A stretch of DNA of 64,000 nt, taken from positions 558,001-622,000 of the forward strand of contig JAOSJO010000012.1 of NCBI GenBank assembly GCA_027494055.1. Reading direction: 5' to 3'. This stretch comes from Anaerolineae bacterium (GTDB lineage: Bacteria > Chloroflexota > Anaerolineae > Aggregatilineales > JAFGMM01). Below are positions 6,813 to 17,354 of the stretch, piece after piece (position 1 is the first letter of the stretch; each line of letters begins with the position of its first letter). The position numbers and the translations under genes are program-made. The notes under the pieces are model-generated. The model had not been told where the DNA came from. It did no database searches and saw only the letters and a program-made list of their open reading frames with translations.

Positions 6813-9800
6813 ATGACTGGAGGTCGCAACGCGCCGTCATCCATTGATCGTTTGAATGCGCTTGTCGCCCGACTCATCGAGCCGGTGTCTTCGATTCAGG
6901 ACCCGACGCAGCGGCGCGAGGCGCGGTTACTCGCCTCCTTGCTCATTGCTCTGGTCATTATCGGTGTCGTCGCCGAGGCCGCGCCGCTCATCGTTGATCC
7001 AGGCATAAGGCAGGAAGTGCAGGCGAACCCGTTCGGTACCGCGCTGAGCGTCACGGTCATCGCGACGTTGGCGGCGCTTTTCTTCTTGAGTCGCACGCCC
7101 CGCTACCGGCTGGCGGCAGCGCTCACCGTGGTGGTGTGCTGGCTGGGCATTTTTACGTTCGCCGTTCGCGGGCAGAGCGCGAGTGACTTCTACTTCCTGG
7201 TCTACCTCATCCTGCCCGTACTCTTTGCCAGCATCTTCTTTTCGCTGCGCACGACCTTCCTCGTCTTCGCGGTGAGCACGGCCGGCATGGCCTTCCTGCC
7301 CATCCTGAACGCGCGTGCAGACCCCTTTGAGATTCCGCTCTTCTTCTTTTTCGCGGTCTCGTGCCTGATCGTCATTGCAGCGCGCCACCGCAGCCTGGTC
7401 GAGCGCGACCGGCAGGCGCAGCTTGTGGCCGGCGAGCATCGCTACCAATCCGTTGCAGAACTGACATCAGACTTCGCCTACGCACTCCGCGTCGAGCCAG
7501 ACGGCACGCCGTGGCTGGACTGGATCACCGGCGCAGTTACGCCCATTACGGGCTACCAGCCTGACGACATCGACCACAGGATCGACCTGACCCGCATCGC
7601 GCACCCTGAGGACAGACCAATTGCCGCGCAACACCTGGAGACGCTGCTCTCCGGGCAGGCGGGCGTGTGCGAGTTTCGCATTATCGCCAGGAGCGGCGCG
7701 GTGCGCTGGATCCGCGCTTACGGCAAGCCGGTATGGGACAAGTCGCAGGGGCGCGTTGTCAGCGTCTACGGCGCGGTACAGGACATCACCGGACAGAAGC
7801 ACGCACAGGAGGCGCTGAAGCAGGCGCACGACCAGCTTGAACGCCGGGTGGCCGAGCGGACGGCGGCACTGCTTGAGGCAAACGACGTCCTGACCGTCGA
7901 GATCGAGGAGCGCAAGCGGGTCGAGGAGAGGCTGGCGGAAGAGCGTAACCTGCTGCGCACGCTCATTGACAATCTGCCCGACGACATCTTCGTCAAGGAT
8001 CAAGAGGGGCGCTTCCTGGTCGCAAACAACACGCTCGCCCGGCGTCTGGGACAGGCAGAGGCAGACGCCCTCATCGGAAAGACAGACTACGATTTCTACC
8101 CCCGCGAGCGCGCCGACGCATTCCAGGCCGACGAACAGAAGCTCCTGCAATCCGGCGAGGCCATCGTCAACAAGGAAATTGCCGCCACGGCTCCAGATGG
8201 GAGTACAATATGGCACGCCACGACGAAAGTTCCGCTGCGCGACGCGCGCGGCGATATTGTTGGCCTGGTCGGTATTACACGCGACATTACTGACCAGAAA
8301 CAGATCGAGGCGGCGCTGCGGGAGGCCCAGAACGACCTCGAAAGCATGTGGCCGCCCGCACCGCCGAACTGACCCGCGCCAATGCGCAGTTGCAGCAGGA
8401 AATCGCCGAGCGCATGCGCGCCGAAACCGCTGAAAGGGAGCAGCGCGTCATGGCCGAGGCCCTACGAGACACTGCCGCCATACTGAACGCCACCCTCGAT
8501 TTCAACGAGGTCCTGGAACGCATCCTGACCAACGTGGAACGGGTCGTGCCTCACGACGCCGCAAGCGTCACCCTGGTCGATAACGGGGTCGCCCGCGTCG
8601 TCCGGGAGCGCGGTTACGCCGAGAACGGCGTCAAGGCCGATATGTTGCGCTTCCCCATCGAGGAGACGGCGACGCTGAAAGCCATGGTCGCCACCCAACA
8701 GCCCCTCGTGATTCCCGACGTACAGGACTATGACGACTGGGTGGACGTGCCCGACGAGCGCTGGATCCGCGCCTACGCCGGCGCGCCGATCTTCCTCGAA
8801 GGCAAGCTCATCGGCTTCCTGAACCTCAACAGTGGCGCGCCGAACACCTTCAACGAGACGCACGCCGAACGACTCCAGGCGTTCGCTGACCAGGCCGCCC
8901 TGGCGATCAAGAACGCGCGCCTCTATCAGGCCGAGCACGGCCAGCGCGCGCTGGCCGAAGCGCTGCGCGACAGCGCCGCCGCGCTCAGCGCCACGCTAGA
9001 CTACGACGAGGTGCTGGACCGCATTCTCACCAACGTCGGGCGCGTGGTGCCGCACGACGCAGCCAACATCATGCTCATCGATGGGGATGTCGTGCGCATG
9101 GTCCGGTGCCACGGCTTTGCGGCGTTCGGGTTCTCGGACGACGAAGTGTTGAGCGTGCGCTTCCCCCATCAACAAGGTCGCCAACATGCGCCAGATGCTC
9201 GAAACCAGGAAGCCGGTCGTCATCCCAGACGTGCGCGAATACCCGGATTGGGTGACCTATCCCATTACGGAGTGGGTGCGGTCGAATGCGACAGCGCCGA
9301 TCCTTCTGGAGGGCGCGGTCATCGGCTTTCTCGATCTCAACAGCGCCGCGCCAAACGCCTTCTCCAGCACGGATGCGGAGCGGCTCCAGGCCTTCGCCGA
9401 GCAGGCCGCCCTGGCGATCAAGAACGCGCGCCTCTATATCGCGGAGCAGGAACAGCGCGTGCTCGCCGAGGCGCTCCGCGACACTGCCGCCGCGCTCAAC
9501 GCCACGCTGGACTTCAACGAAGTGATTGAGCGCATCCTCACCAACGTCGGGCGGGTCGTGCCGCACGATGCGGCAAACGTCATGCTCATCGAGATCGGGT
9601 GTGGCGCAGGTGGTGCGCGAGCACGGCTACTCGCCCAAGGGCGTTGACGCTGCGCTGCTTCGCTTTCCGGTTGACCGCACCGCCACGCTGCGCCGTATGG
9701 CCGAGTCGCGCCGTCCGCTCGTGATCTCCGACGTGGAGCGCTGCGAGGAGTGGGTGAGCGTCCCGGAGGAGCACTGGATTCGCTCCTATGCCGGCGCGCC

Positions 9801-11749
9801 GATCTTCATCCGCTCGTATGCGGGCGCACCGATGTTCTTCCAGGAGCGGCTGATCGGCTTCCTCAGCCTCGATAGCGCCACGCCGGGCGCATTTACCGAT
9901 ATCGACGGGGAGCGGCTCCAGGCGTTCGCGGACCAGGCCGCCATCGCGATTGAGAACGCGCACCTCTACGGGGGAGAGCCAGGACCGCAACCGACAACTG
10001 GCGCTCCTGAACCAGATCACGCGCGTCAGCACCGCCACGCTCGACATCAGCCTGCTGCTGCAAGGGCTGGCGGACACCGCAGCGGACATCATCGGCGGCG
10101 ACGGTTGCTTTATCACCCTCTGGGATGCTGAGAGCCGCCGCGTCCTCCCAGGCGCGGCCTACGGCGAGCTGCGCGATGTGTATGCGCACGTCTCGCCGGA
10201 ACCTGGCGAGCGCACCCTGACCGAAGCGGCCCTCAACGCCGGCCGCCCCATCGCCGTTGAGGACATCCTGAGCAGGTTGCACCTCAGCGCCGACGTGGTG
10301 CCGCTGTACCCAATGCACTCGGTGCTGGCGCTGCCGCTCCGCGCCGATGGGCGCAATCTTGGTGCAGTGCTCATCGGCTTTAACGAGAGACATCACTTCA
10401 GCCCGACGGAGGTCGCCTGGGCAGAGCAGGCCGCCGACCTGATCGCACTGGCGATTGCCAAGGCGCAGGCCTACTCCGGCCTGGAGCAGCGCGTCGAGCG
10501 CCTGGAACTGCTCAACCAGATCACGCGCGTCAGCACCACCGCCCAAAACGTGACCGACCTGGTCGAGAGTTTGGTGAACTTCGCCGCACGCATTATCGGC
10601 GGCGATAGCTGCTATATCAGCCTCTGGGACGCCGACAACCAGCGCATCGTACCGGGTGCGGCATACGGCCCCCTGCGCGAGTCGTTCCGCCATACCCCTT
10701 CCCGCCCCGGCGAACCCTCGCTCACCGAAGAGGTCCTGGCTTCAGGCCAGCCGCTTGCCGTGAGCGATCCCGATGAGGCGCCGCACCTCAGAGACCGGAT
10801 CGCGCAGGTTTTTGGCGCGCGGTCCATGCTCGCGCTGCCGCTCCTTGCCGACGGGCGCAAACTCGGCGCGCTAATCATCGGCTTCCACCAGCCCCACGTA
10901 TTCCCCGACGCCGAAGTCACCTGGGCTGAGCAGGCCGCCGACCTGATCGCGCTGGCGATTGCCAAGGCGCAGGCCTACGCCGAGCTTGAGCAGCGCGTCG
11001 AACAACGCACCGCCGAGCTGCGCGCTGCCAACGAGCGCCTGCAGGCGCTCAGCAACATCAAGGACGAGTTCGTCTCCAACGTCTCGCACGAGCTGCGCAC
11101 GCCCATTGCCAGCCTCAAACTGTATCACGACCTGCTCGCGCGCAACCCCACGCACCAGAACCGCTACGTCACCCGCCTGGAGCGCGAAACGGACCGGCTC
11201 GAACGCATCATCGAAGACCTGCTGTACCTCTCGCGGATGGAACAGGGGCAGGTGGAGTTGGCGCCGGAGCCGGTCGCGCTCAACGCGCTTGCCGAGCAGT
11301 ATGCCCTCGACCGCGCGCCGCTGGCCGAAAACCACAAGCTCCATTTGGCGCTGGAGACGCAAGACGGTCTGCCGCCGGTTCTGGCGGATAGCCGGCTGCT
11401 CGAACAGGCGCTCAGCACGCTGCTCACCAACGCACTCAGCTATACCCCACCGGGCGGTACCGTGACCATCCTCACCAGGAGCGCAGAACGCAACGGCGGG
11501 CAGTGGGTCGGGATCGGCATCAAAGACACCGGGCCGGGCATCCCCGAAGCAGAACGGTTGCGCCTTTTCGAGCGGTTCTTCCGGGGTCAGGCAGCGGTCG
11601 AATCCGGCACGCCCGGTACCGGCCTGGGGTTGTCTATCGCGCACGAAATCGTGGAACGCCACGGCGGCGAGATGGAAGTCCAGAGCGACGGCGGCCCCGG
11701 CGCTGGGGCGACCTTCCTGATCTGGCTTCCGGCCCTCGACGGCAGGTGA
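6813..11749 (+). CDS. giant PAS/GAF sensor histidine kinase, frameshifted
   Basis: One locus of about 1640 codons, broken by single-base shifts near 8348, 9163-9167 (five C), about 9595 and 9970-9974 (five G). Domain order: about six membrane helices (residues 44-192), PAS (~208-330), coiled coil, PAS (~385-505), three related GAF domains, two further related GAF domains, HisKA with SHELRTP (His codon 11087-11089) and HATPase_c with DTGPGIP and GTGLGLS. It should autophosphorylate in response to cytoplasmic ligands or redox cues. No response regulator gene is adjacent. The ATG at 6813 has GAGGA upstream. An AT-rich stretch at 6700-6770 probably holds its promoter. The shifts fall in homopolymers and the domains continue intact, so I regard them as sequence errors. 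Confidence 0.88.
8462..9975 (+). repeat. three tandem GAF-domain repeats inside the kinase gene
   Basis: Three units start at 8462, 8963 and 9474, a period of about 500 bp. Each encodes a version of LRDxAAxLxATLDxxEVxxRILTNVxRVVPHDAA, then the PxFxEGxLIGFLxLxS and LQAFAxQAALAIKNARLY blocks. They clearly arose by internal duplication. Confidence 0.85.
9781..9840 (+). repeat. 30-bp tandem duplication within the third GAF unit
   Basis: Bases 9781-9810 and 9811-9840 encode RSYAGAPIFI and RSYAGAPMFF. The DNA copies differ mainly at third codon positions, so the in-frame ten-residue duplication is not a fresh assembly artefact. The other two GAF units have one copy. Confidence 0.8.
10004..10990 (+). 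repeat. two tandem GAF-domain repeats of a second type
   Basis: Units start at 10004 and 10508 (period 504 bp). Both begin LLNQITRVST, contain an IIGGDxCxIxLWDAxxxRxxPGAAYG block and end AEQAADLIALAIAKAQAY. They form a second duplicated family, distinct from the three preceding GAF units. Confidence 0.85.
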
Positions 11750-11753
11750 GCGG

Positions 11754-13311
11754 CTAGGGCGGCGTCGGCGTAAATGTCGGGCGCGGCGTGCGCGTGATGG
11801 TCGGCGTGGCCGTCGGGTGTGGCGGCGAGAGCGTGGCCGGGCGCGGCGTCGCTGTCGCGAAGCGCGGATCGAGTGTGTCCGGCGACGCGCCATCGGTGGA
11901 TGCAAGCGTGATCGACGCCGGCGCGCCCTCCTGGATCAGGATCAGCGGCGGCCCACCGACCAGGCACCCTCCGGCAGCGGGCACGTGGCCGGATCAAGCG
12001 CCAGGGTGTAGCGCCCCCCTTCCGCCGCGACGACGTTTGCCTCCCCAAGCATGTCCACCAGCAGTGCAGCCTCCCCCGTGGCCGCGACCTCGACGTTGAC
12101 CGGTTGGTCGGTGCGCGCCCAGAGCACGTAGGCTGTGCGCGCGCCCGGCAGGCGCAGCGCCACGACATAGGCGCGCCGGGTAAGGCTGAGGTGCGCGCCG
12201 GTCGCGCCGTTGAGATACGTGGCAACCGTCCGCAGCGCGTCGTACCCTGGGCGGCGGCTGCCGTCGGCGCGGATGAGGCCAAACGACTCGGCCCCCTCCG
12301 GGAGGTAGCCGTCGGCGAACTTGTAGACGCTCACGCGCTCCACGCCGGCTGCCAGCGCCATCGCGTGCGCCTGCACGATGAACGCCGCCTGCTGCGCCAA
12401 CGTGATCTGGAACTGCGCGCGCGCGACCGGCCATTCCGGGTCCAGGTTGGGCGAGGCATTCGTCTCGTTCACCCAGATCGGCTTATCGATGCCGCGCAGC
12501 GCCATCGCCTCGCGCGTCTCCTGGATAATGGGGTAGACCGTCTCGGTCTTGAAGTAGATGTGGAGGCTGACCACGTCGAAGAAAAGCCGTGCGCGGCGGC
12601 CTCCGGGTCGGCCAGCGCCACGTCGAGAAAGCGCCCCAGGTAGAGCGGTCGGTTGTTGTTGACATCGTGCCAGTACGTCAGACCGGCAAGGTGAACCTTC
12701 GCCTCCGGGTCAACGTCATGGATCGCGAACCACGCCACCTTGACCAGGCGGTAGTAGTCCTCCACGCTGCCCTCGAACTCCACGCCGTAAGACTCCAGCG
12801 TGATGTCCGGCTCGTTCCAGATGATCCAGCGCCGGACGCCGAGCGGCCCGTAGGTCGCCACCGTGCGGCGCACGAACGCAGCCCACAGGTTGTCAGGGTC
12901 GTCCGGGGGCAGATACAACCCTCGCGGCACCCCGATGCCGGGCGTGCCTTCGGTGGCCCAGGCCGGCGCGCTCTTGATCAGCCCCACAACCTCGCGCTGC
13001 GCGTCCTGCGCGTTCTGGAGCCATTCGTGCCGGATGTAGAAACCGTTCCACGAATCGGGGCCGTCAGGCTGGAGCTGCGACCAGTCGAAGAGCATCCGCT
13101 CCCAGCCGAGATTCGCCTCGTAGGCCAGGTCGGGCATCCAGAACGCCTCGACCGCGCCGAAGCGCGGGTCCGGCCGCGGGCGGCCCGGCGTCTGCGCCAC
13201 CGCGACCGTCCCCAGCAGCGTCGCCAGGCACAGGGCAAGCGCCAGGCCGCGCCAGGACAATACGCGCAAGCGTGAACGAAACACAGCGCGCTCCCACTGC
13301 ATCAGGTCCAA
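11754..13311 (-). CDS. secreted clan GH-A glycoside hydrolase with Thr/Pro tail, frameshifted
   Basis: The locus starts at 13311 with a signal peptide (hydrophobic core RGLALALCLATLLGTVAVAQ). A TIM-barrel hydrolase follows: WNEPD carries the likely acid/base glutamate and WVNETNAS the likely nucleophile, the pattern of GH5/GH39-like families. One base is missing in the A/T run at 12582-12585 and another shift occurs near 11960. Reading across them restores the barrel, a C-terminal beta domain and a Thr/Pro-rich end (about 11754-11860) typical of surface proteins in this window. The substrate is unknown. The stop lies 4 nt from the convergent kinase gene. Confidence 0.8.
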
Positions 13312-13399
13312 AACCCGGCTGTGTCATTATACGCTTTCGCCCATTTCGGGTATAGTCTTATACGAGAGAGAGAAGTACCAGTTCACAGGAGTATCCGTC

Positions 13400-14026
13400 G
13401 TGGCGTTGTATATGGACTCGGCGCAACCTGAAGATGCGCGCCGCGCGCAACAACTCGGCTTTATTGAGGCCATCACCACCAACCCCATTCTCGTCGCGAA
13501 GGCAGGCCGGCCCGGCCTGGAACTGCTGGCGGAAATCCTCGACATCTTCGAAGGCCCGGTATTCTACCAGGTCTCCGGCGACACGCCCGAAGCGTGCATC
13601 GACGCCGCCTGGGAGGCCTATCAGGTCCACCCTGGCCGCGTCATCATCAAGATTCCGGTCACGCTCGACAACCTGGCAATCGTGCCCAGGCTCTCCGGCA
13701 TCGATGTCGCCATCACGGCGGTGTTCAGCCCGGCGCAGGCATATCTCGCGGCGCAGGCGGGCGCGCTCTACGTGGCCCCCTACGTCAACCGCATCACGCG
13801 CGCCGGCGGCGACGGCCCCGCCACCGTTCGCCAGATGGTTGAAGCGGTTCGCGACACAAAGACAGAGATCGTGGCGGCCAGCATCAAGACCGTCGAGGAG
13901 ACGCTGGCCGTGTTGCGCGCGGGCGCGCACCACCTGACGCTTCCGCTTGACTTGATCGAGGCGATGGCAGATCACACGCTCTCCCGGCAGGCGATTGAGG
14001 AATTCGACCGCCTACAACCGGCCTGA
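13400..14026 (+). CDS. transaldolase-like/fructose-6-phosphate aldolase
   Basis: The 208-residue protein is a short class I aldolase of the transaldolase (TalC/FSA) family. It has the TTNP motif (residues 26-29), the Schiff-base lysine Lys84 in IIKIP and the later AASIKTVEE block. It would catalyse reversible C-C bond cleavage of sugar phosphates. The start is GTG with AGGAG 8 nt upstream. Its 3' end overlaps the convergent epimerase gene by 15 nt. Whether it acts as a true transaldolase or an F6P aldolase cannot be decided here. Confidence 0.88.
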   Translation: MALYMDSAQPEDARRAQQLGFIEAITTNPILVAKAGRPGLELLAEILDIFEGPVFYQVSGDTPEACIDAAWEAYQVHPGRVIIKIPVTLDNLAIVPRLSGIDVAITAVFSPAQAYLAAQAGALYVAPYVNRITRAGGDGPATVRQMVEAVRDTKTEIVAASIKTVEETLAVLRAGAHHLTLPLDLIEAMADHTLSRQAIEEFDRLQPA

Positions 14027-14988
14027 GTCGCCACCCGCATCCAGGAACGTCCGGCGATACCACGCCCACGTGTGCGCAAGGCCCTGGCGCGTATCGACCT
14101 GCGGATCGAAGTCCAGCAGCGCGCGCGCCTTGCTGTTGTCGCAGTACGTAATCGGCGGGTCCGAAGGCGGCGCGGGCTTATCGACAAGTACCACCTCCTT
14201 GCCGATCAACGCCTGACACACCTCAACAAACGTCGTCATCGGCATGGGCGCGCCGCACCCCAGGTTAATCACCTCATAGCCCAACGGGCGTTCCAGCGCA
14301 GCGACGATGCCGCGGACCGTGTCGTCGATGTAGGTCCAGTCGCGGCGCATATCGCCGCCGTTGAACAGCGTGATGGGCCTCCCCTTGACAATGGCATCGA
14401 TCACCTTGAACGGCATCATGTCGGGGCGTCCCCCCGGCCCGTAGACGTTGAAGAAGCGCAGCGTGGTCACGTTGAGGTCGAAAAGGTGATGGTAAGAGTG
14501 CGCCAGCACTTCGGCGGCGCGCTTGGTCGCCGGGTAGGCCGCAAGCGGGCGGTCGGCGGGGTCATCCTCGCGGAACGGGATGCGCTGTGTCGCGCCATAC
14601 ACCGATGACGTGGAGGCATTGACGAAGATCGCCACGTCATGGCGACGCGCGGCCTCCAGCAGGTTCACCGCGCCGTTCACGTTGACCGCGACGTAGAGCG
14701 GCGCCTGTTCCATCGAGAAGCGCACGCCGGCCATCGCCGCCAGGTGCGCCACGCGCGTGACGCTGTACGCGGCGAAAGCCTGGTTCACCGTCTCCGGGTC
14801 ACGGATGTCGCCTTCGATCAAAGCAAAATTCGCATCCTCAAGCAGCGGCGCGACGTTGGCGCGCTTGATGGCGGGGTCGTAGTAGTCGTTGAAGTTGTCC
14901 AGGACCACCACGCGCGCCCCTTGCTGGAGCAGCGCGGCGGCCAGGTGGCTGCCGATGAAGCCGGCGCCCCCGTTATCAACGTGGTCAT
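14012..14988 (-). CDS. NAD-dependent sugar-nucleotide epimerase (UDP-glucuronate 4-epimerase type), frameshifted
   Basis: The intact part has SVYGATQ, YPATK (Tyr/Lys of the SDR catalytic triad) and the NVYGPGGRPD..RDWTYIDDT signature of extended SDR epimerases. The N-terminal MTTLITGGAGFIGSHLA nucleotide fold is recovered if one base is added to the five-C run at 14967-14971 (plus-strand letters), so the true start is the ATG at 14988. That ATG and its GAGGGGA ribosome site lie inside a 33-bp sequence that is repeated at the 3' end of recJ. The product would supply sugars for surface polysaccharide. The exact substrate is inferred. Confidence 0.83.
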
Positions 14989-15193
14989 AGCAGGTTCCCC
15001 TCGGTGATGTGGTATCTGTTCGCCTTTTGGTTCCCGCGACTGAAGTCGCGGAGTAATTTACATTTTTGCCCGCTATCTTCTGCGATTAGCCGACGACTTC
15101 AGTCGTCGGGTTACGAAAACACACATCGCGTGATACCGAGCGGGCAACGTGAATAGCTACCGTGGTCATAGCAGGTTCCCCTCGGTGATGTGG
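14980..15193. repeat. 33-bp perfect direct repeats flanking a 148-bp insertion
   Basis: Bases 14980-15012 and 15161-15193 are identical over 33 bp. The right copy contains the last eight codons and the stop of recJ. The left copy contains the ribosome site and start codon of the epimerase. Collapsing the two copies would give recJ and the epimerase an ATGA stop/start overlap. Confidence 0.9.
15013..15160. mobile_element. REP/BIME-like palindromic insertion between recJ and the epimerase gene
   Basis: The 148-bp insert has two palindromes with inverted cores: CCGCGACT-GA-AGTCGCGG (15034-15051) and CCGACGACT-TC-AGTCGTCGG (15090-15109). The second is enclosed by a 9-bp inverted repeat (TTGCCCGCT 15066-15074 / AGCGGGCAA 15139-15147). 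No coding frame is present. Its build matches small REP-type elements mobilised in trans by transposases, and direct repeats flank it. The mobilising enzyme is not in this window. Confidence 0.65.
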
Positions 15194-16893
15194 ATGTCGT
15201 GGATGTTGAGTTGCACGTTGCGCCGGCCGTTCCATTCGTTGATTTGCAGGTTGTAGGCCACATCGACCTCGCGGCCGGAAATGGCCCCGATCAGGTCGCC
15301 GTGGCGGAAGAAGATCGCGTCGCAGTAGTTCACCCCATCCCAGACGCGAAATGCCAGGTGCTTGCCGCCATTTCCCTCCTCGCCACGGCCAACCCGGCGC
15401 GGCGACACCACACGCACCCGCCGCGTGGCGAGGATCGGCTTCGGGTTCTCGATCCCGGTCGGCTCAAGGCGTTGCAGGTCCTCGGCGAGCGACTCGGTCA
15501 GCTCGTGCAGGCCAACCTCGTCCGCGTCGATGTCGAGCACGGGCTTGAGGTCCTGCCCGTCCAACTGCGCGTTGGCGATTTCCAGCAGGCGCGCGTTGAG
15601 CGCCTCGATCTGCGCGTTGCGCACGGTGAAGCCGGCAGCGGCGGCATGGCCGCCATGGCGCACCAGCAGGTCTGCGCAGGCATCGAGCGCGTCCGTGATG
15701 TGGAACTCCGGGATGCTGCGGCACGAGCCGTGGCTCGTGTCCTCGCCTCGCTCCACCACCACCGCCGGGCGATAGAACTGCTCGGTAAGGCGGCTGGCGA
15801 CCAGCCCGACGATGCCCTGGTGGAAGTCAGGCGAGACCGCGAAAATCAACGGCGGCGGCACGCCGTCGTCGATGCCGGCGGCCTCGGCGGCAATGGCCTG
15901 CATTTGCGCTGTCTTGTCCTGCCGCTCGCGGTTGAGCTTCTGCAGTTGCTCGGCCAGTTCCGCAGCGATCGCGTCGTCCTCGGCGGTCAGCAGCGCATAC
16001 GCGAGCCGCGCGTTGTCAAGCCGGCCGGCGGCGTTGATGCGCGGCCCCAACCCAAAGCCGATCCCTTCCGCGTCGCACGCGCCCGGCGCAATGCCAGCGA
16101 CCTGCAGCAGCGCGCGCACGCCGGGCCGGCCGGCCCGGTTCAGGGCCTGCAGGCCGTCGATGACCAGCCGGCGGTTCTCGCCGGTGAGCGGGACCAGGTC
16201 GGCGACGGTGCCAATCGCCACGAGGTCGAGGTATTCCTCCGCGCTGAACGGCGGGGGCACCTGGCTGTGCCCTGGCTTGTGGAGCAGCGCGCGCAGCAGC
16301 GTATACGCCACGCCCACGCCGCACAGGTCGCCGTAGGGATACGCCGAATCGGCGCGCTTCGGGTTGATGATGGCATACGCCGGCGGCAACTCCGGCCCGA
16401 TGGAGTGGTGGTCGGTGATGATCATGTCCAGCCCGGCGGCGTTGGCGTCTTCGACCTCCGGCACCGAGCGGATGCCGCAGTCTACGGTGATGACGAGCTT
16501 TGCGCCCTCATCCGCCAGGCGGCGGAGCGCCGCCGAGTTGAGGCCGTACCCTTCACTGAGGCGGTCCGGGATGTAGGCGCTGACGTTCGCCCCCAGGCGG
16601 CGCAGCGCGAGCGTCAGCAGCGAGGTCGCGGTAACGCCGTCCACGTCGAAGTCGCCATAGACGACAACCGGTTCGCCCCGTTTGATCGCGGCCTTGATGC
16701 GCGGCACGGCCTTGTGCACGTCCGCCAGCGCAAACGGCGACCCGAGGCGGGCCGCGCCTTCCATGAACGTGCGCGCGGCTCCGGGGTCGCTGAAGCCGCG
16801 ATTATAGAGCGTCTGCGCCAGTATCCGGGGAGGCAGGCTGTTGACGAAGCTCTCAGGGGCGGGCGGCCTGACGCGCCAGCGTTTGGGCTGCAA
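15166..16893 (-). CDS. recJ: single-stranded-DNA-specific exonuclease RecJ
   Basis: RecJ degrades single-stranded DNA 5' to 3' in recombination and mismatch repair. The 575-residue product has the DHH-family metal motifs (YGDFDVDG, TVDCGIR, DHHSIGPELP) and the DHHA1 GHAAAAGF motif. I chose the TTG at 16893 because GAGAGG lies 8 nt upstream and a promoter (16933-16961) lies between it and the upstream in-frame start at 16983, which would fall before the transcript begins. The last codons are in a 33-bp repeat shared with the start of the epimerase gene. Confidence 0.9.
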   Translation of the reverse strand: MQPKRWRVRPPAPESFVNSLPPRILAQTLYNRGFSDPGAARTFMEGAARLGSPFALADVHKAVPRIKAAIKRGEPVVVYGDFDVDGVTATSLLTLALRRLGANVSAYIPDRLSEGYGLNSAALRRLADEGAKLVITVDCGIRSVPEVEDANAAGLDMIITDHHSIGPELPPAYAIINPKRADSAYPYGDLCGVGVAYTLLRALLHKPGHSQVPPPFSAEEYLDLVAIGTVADLVPLTGENRRLVIDGLQALNRAGRPGVRALLQVAGIAPGACDAEGIGFGLGPRINAAGRLDNARLAYALLTAEDDAIAAELAEQLQKLNRERQDKTAQMQAIAAEAAGIDDGVPPPLIFAVSPDFHQGIVGLVASRLTEQFYRPAVVVERGEDTSHGSCRSIPEFHITDALDACADLLVRHGGHAAAAGFTVRNAQIEALNARLLEIANAQLDGQDLKPVLDIDADEVGLHELTESLAEDLQRLEPTGIENPKPILATRRVRVVSPRRVGRGEEGNGGKHLAFRVWDGVNYCDAIFFRHGDLIGAISGREVDVAYNLQINEWNGRRNVQLNIHDIHITEGNLL

Positions 16894-16932
16894 GTGGGCG
16901 CCTCTCGACGATGTATTAGACCAGATGTGCGC

Positions 16933-16961
16933 ATAGTACCATAGGCGCGGGAGGGCGTCAA
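16933..16961 (-). promoter_or_regulatory. recJ promoter
   Basis: On the minus strand TTGACG (16961-16956), 17 nt, then TACTAT (16938-16933). The start near 16926 leaves a leader of about 33 nt before the TTG start of recJ. Confidence 0.75.
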
Positions 16962-17084
16962 TCAGCGCGGTTTGTGTTACCATCTGGCGCCCCGCGCGCT
17001 TGCGGCTCGCGGGGCGCGGATGGGATTTGGCGGGTGCATTCGGAATTGGGGCAACCTCTCTGGAAATGGCGAGCGGACCGTTTT

Positions 17085-17282
17085 TACCTCACCCCCGGCC
17101 CCCTCTCCACACGGTGGTTCAAGGGCGGACAGGGATGAGTCTTGGCGGAAATGGGTGCGGCTGTAGGGGCAAGGCATGCCTTGCCCCTACAAGAAACCTG
17201 AATATGTTGATTGGCGCCTGGAAGTTCCGCAAGTCTGTCCGCCCCAACCCACACAGTGGAGAGGGGATTTAGGGGTGAGGTA
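17085..17282. mobile_element. MITE-like hairpin element between recJ and fmt
   Basis: This 198-bp stretch has imperfect terminal inverted repeats (17085-17110 starting TACCTCACCCC, and the complement at 17256-17282), an inner 10-bp inverted repeat (GGGCGGACAG 17123-17132 / CTGTCCGCCC 17235-17244) and a perfect 28-nt central palindrome GTAGGGGCAAGGCA... (17163-17190). The nested symmetry, absence of coding potential and intergenic place fit a non-autonomous element. It fills most of the 370-nt gap between the recJ promoter region and fmt. No target duplication was found. Confidence 0.6.
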
Positions 17283-17354
17283 GGCGGCATCTCCTCGTCT
17301 GCCCCAGACCTCGAACGCACCCGTTTTTCACACACATCATCGCGGAGGTGAACC

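Noticed and set aside
6813..11749. Kinase gene decayed into a pseudogene
   Set aside because: All domains keep their conserved residues and the four breaks are single-base; essential genes in the window show the same kind of breaks.
15190..16944. Long open frame of 584 codons on the plus strand
   Set aside because: It is antisense to recJ, whose motifs, promoter and ribosome site are clear. Long antisense frames are common in GC-rich DNA.
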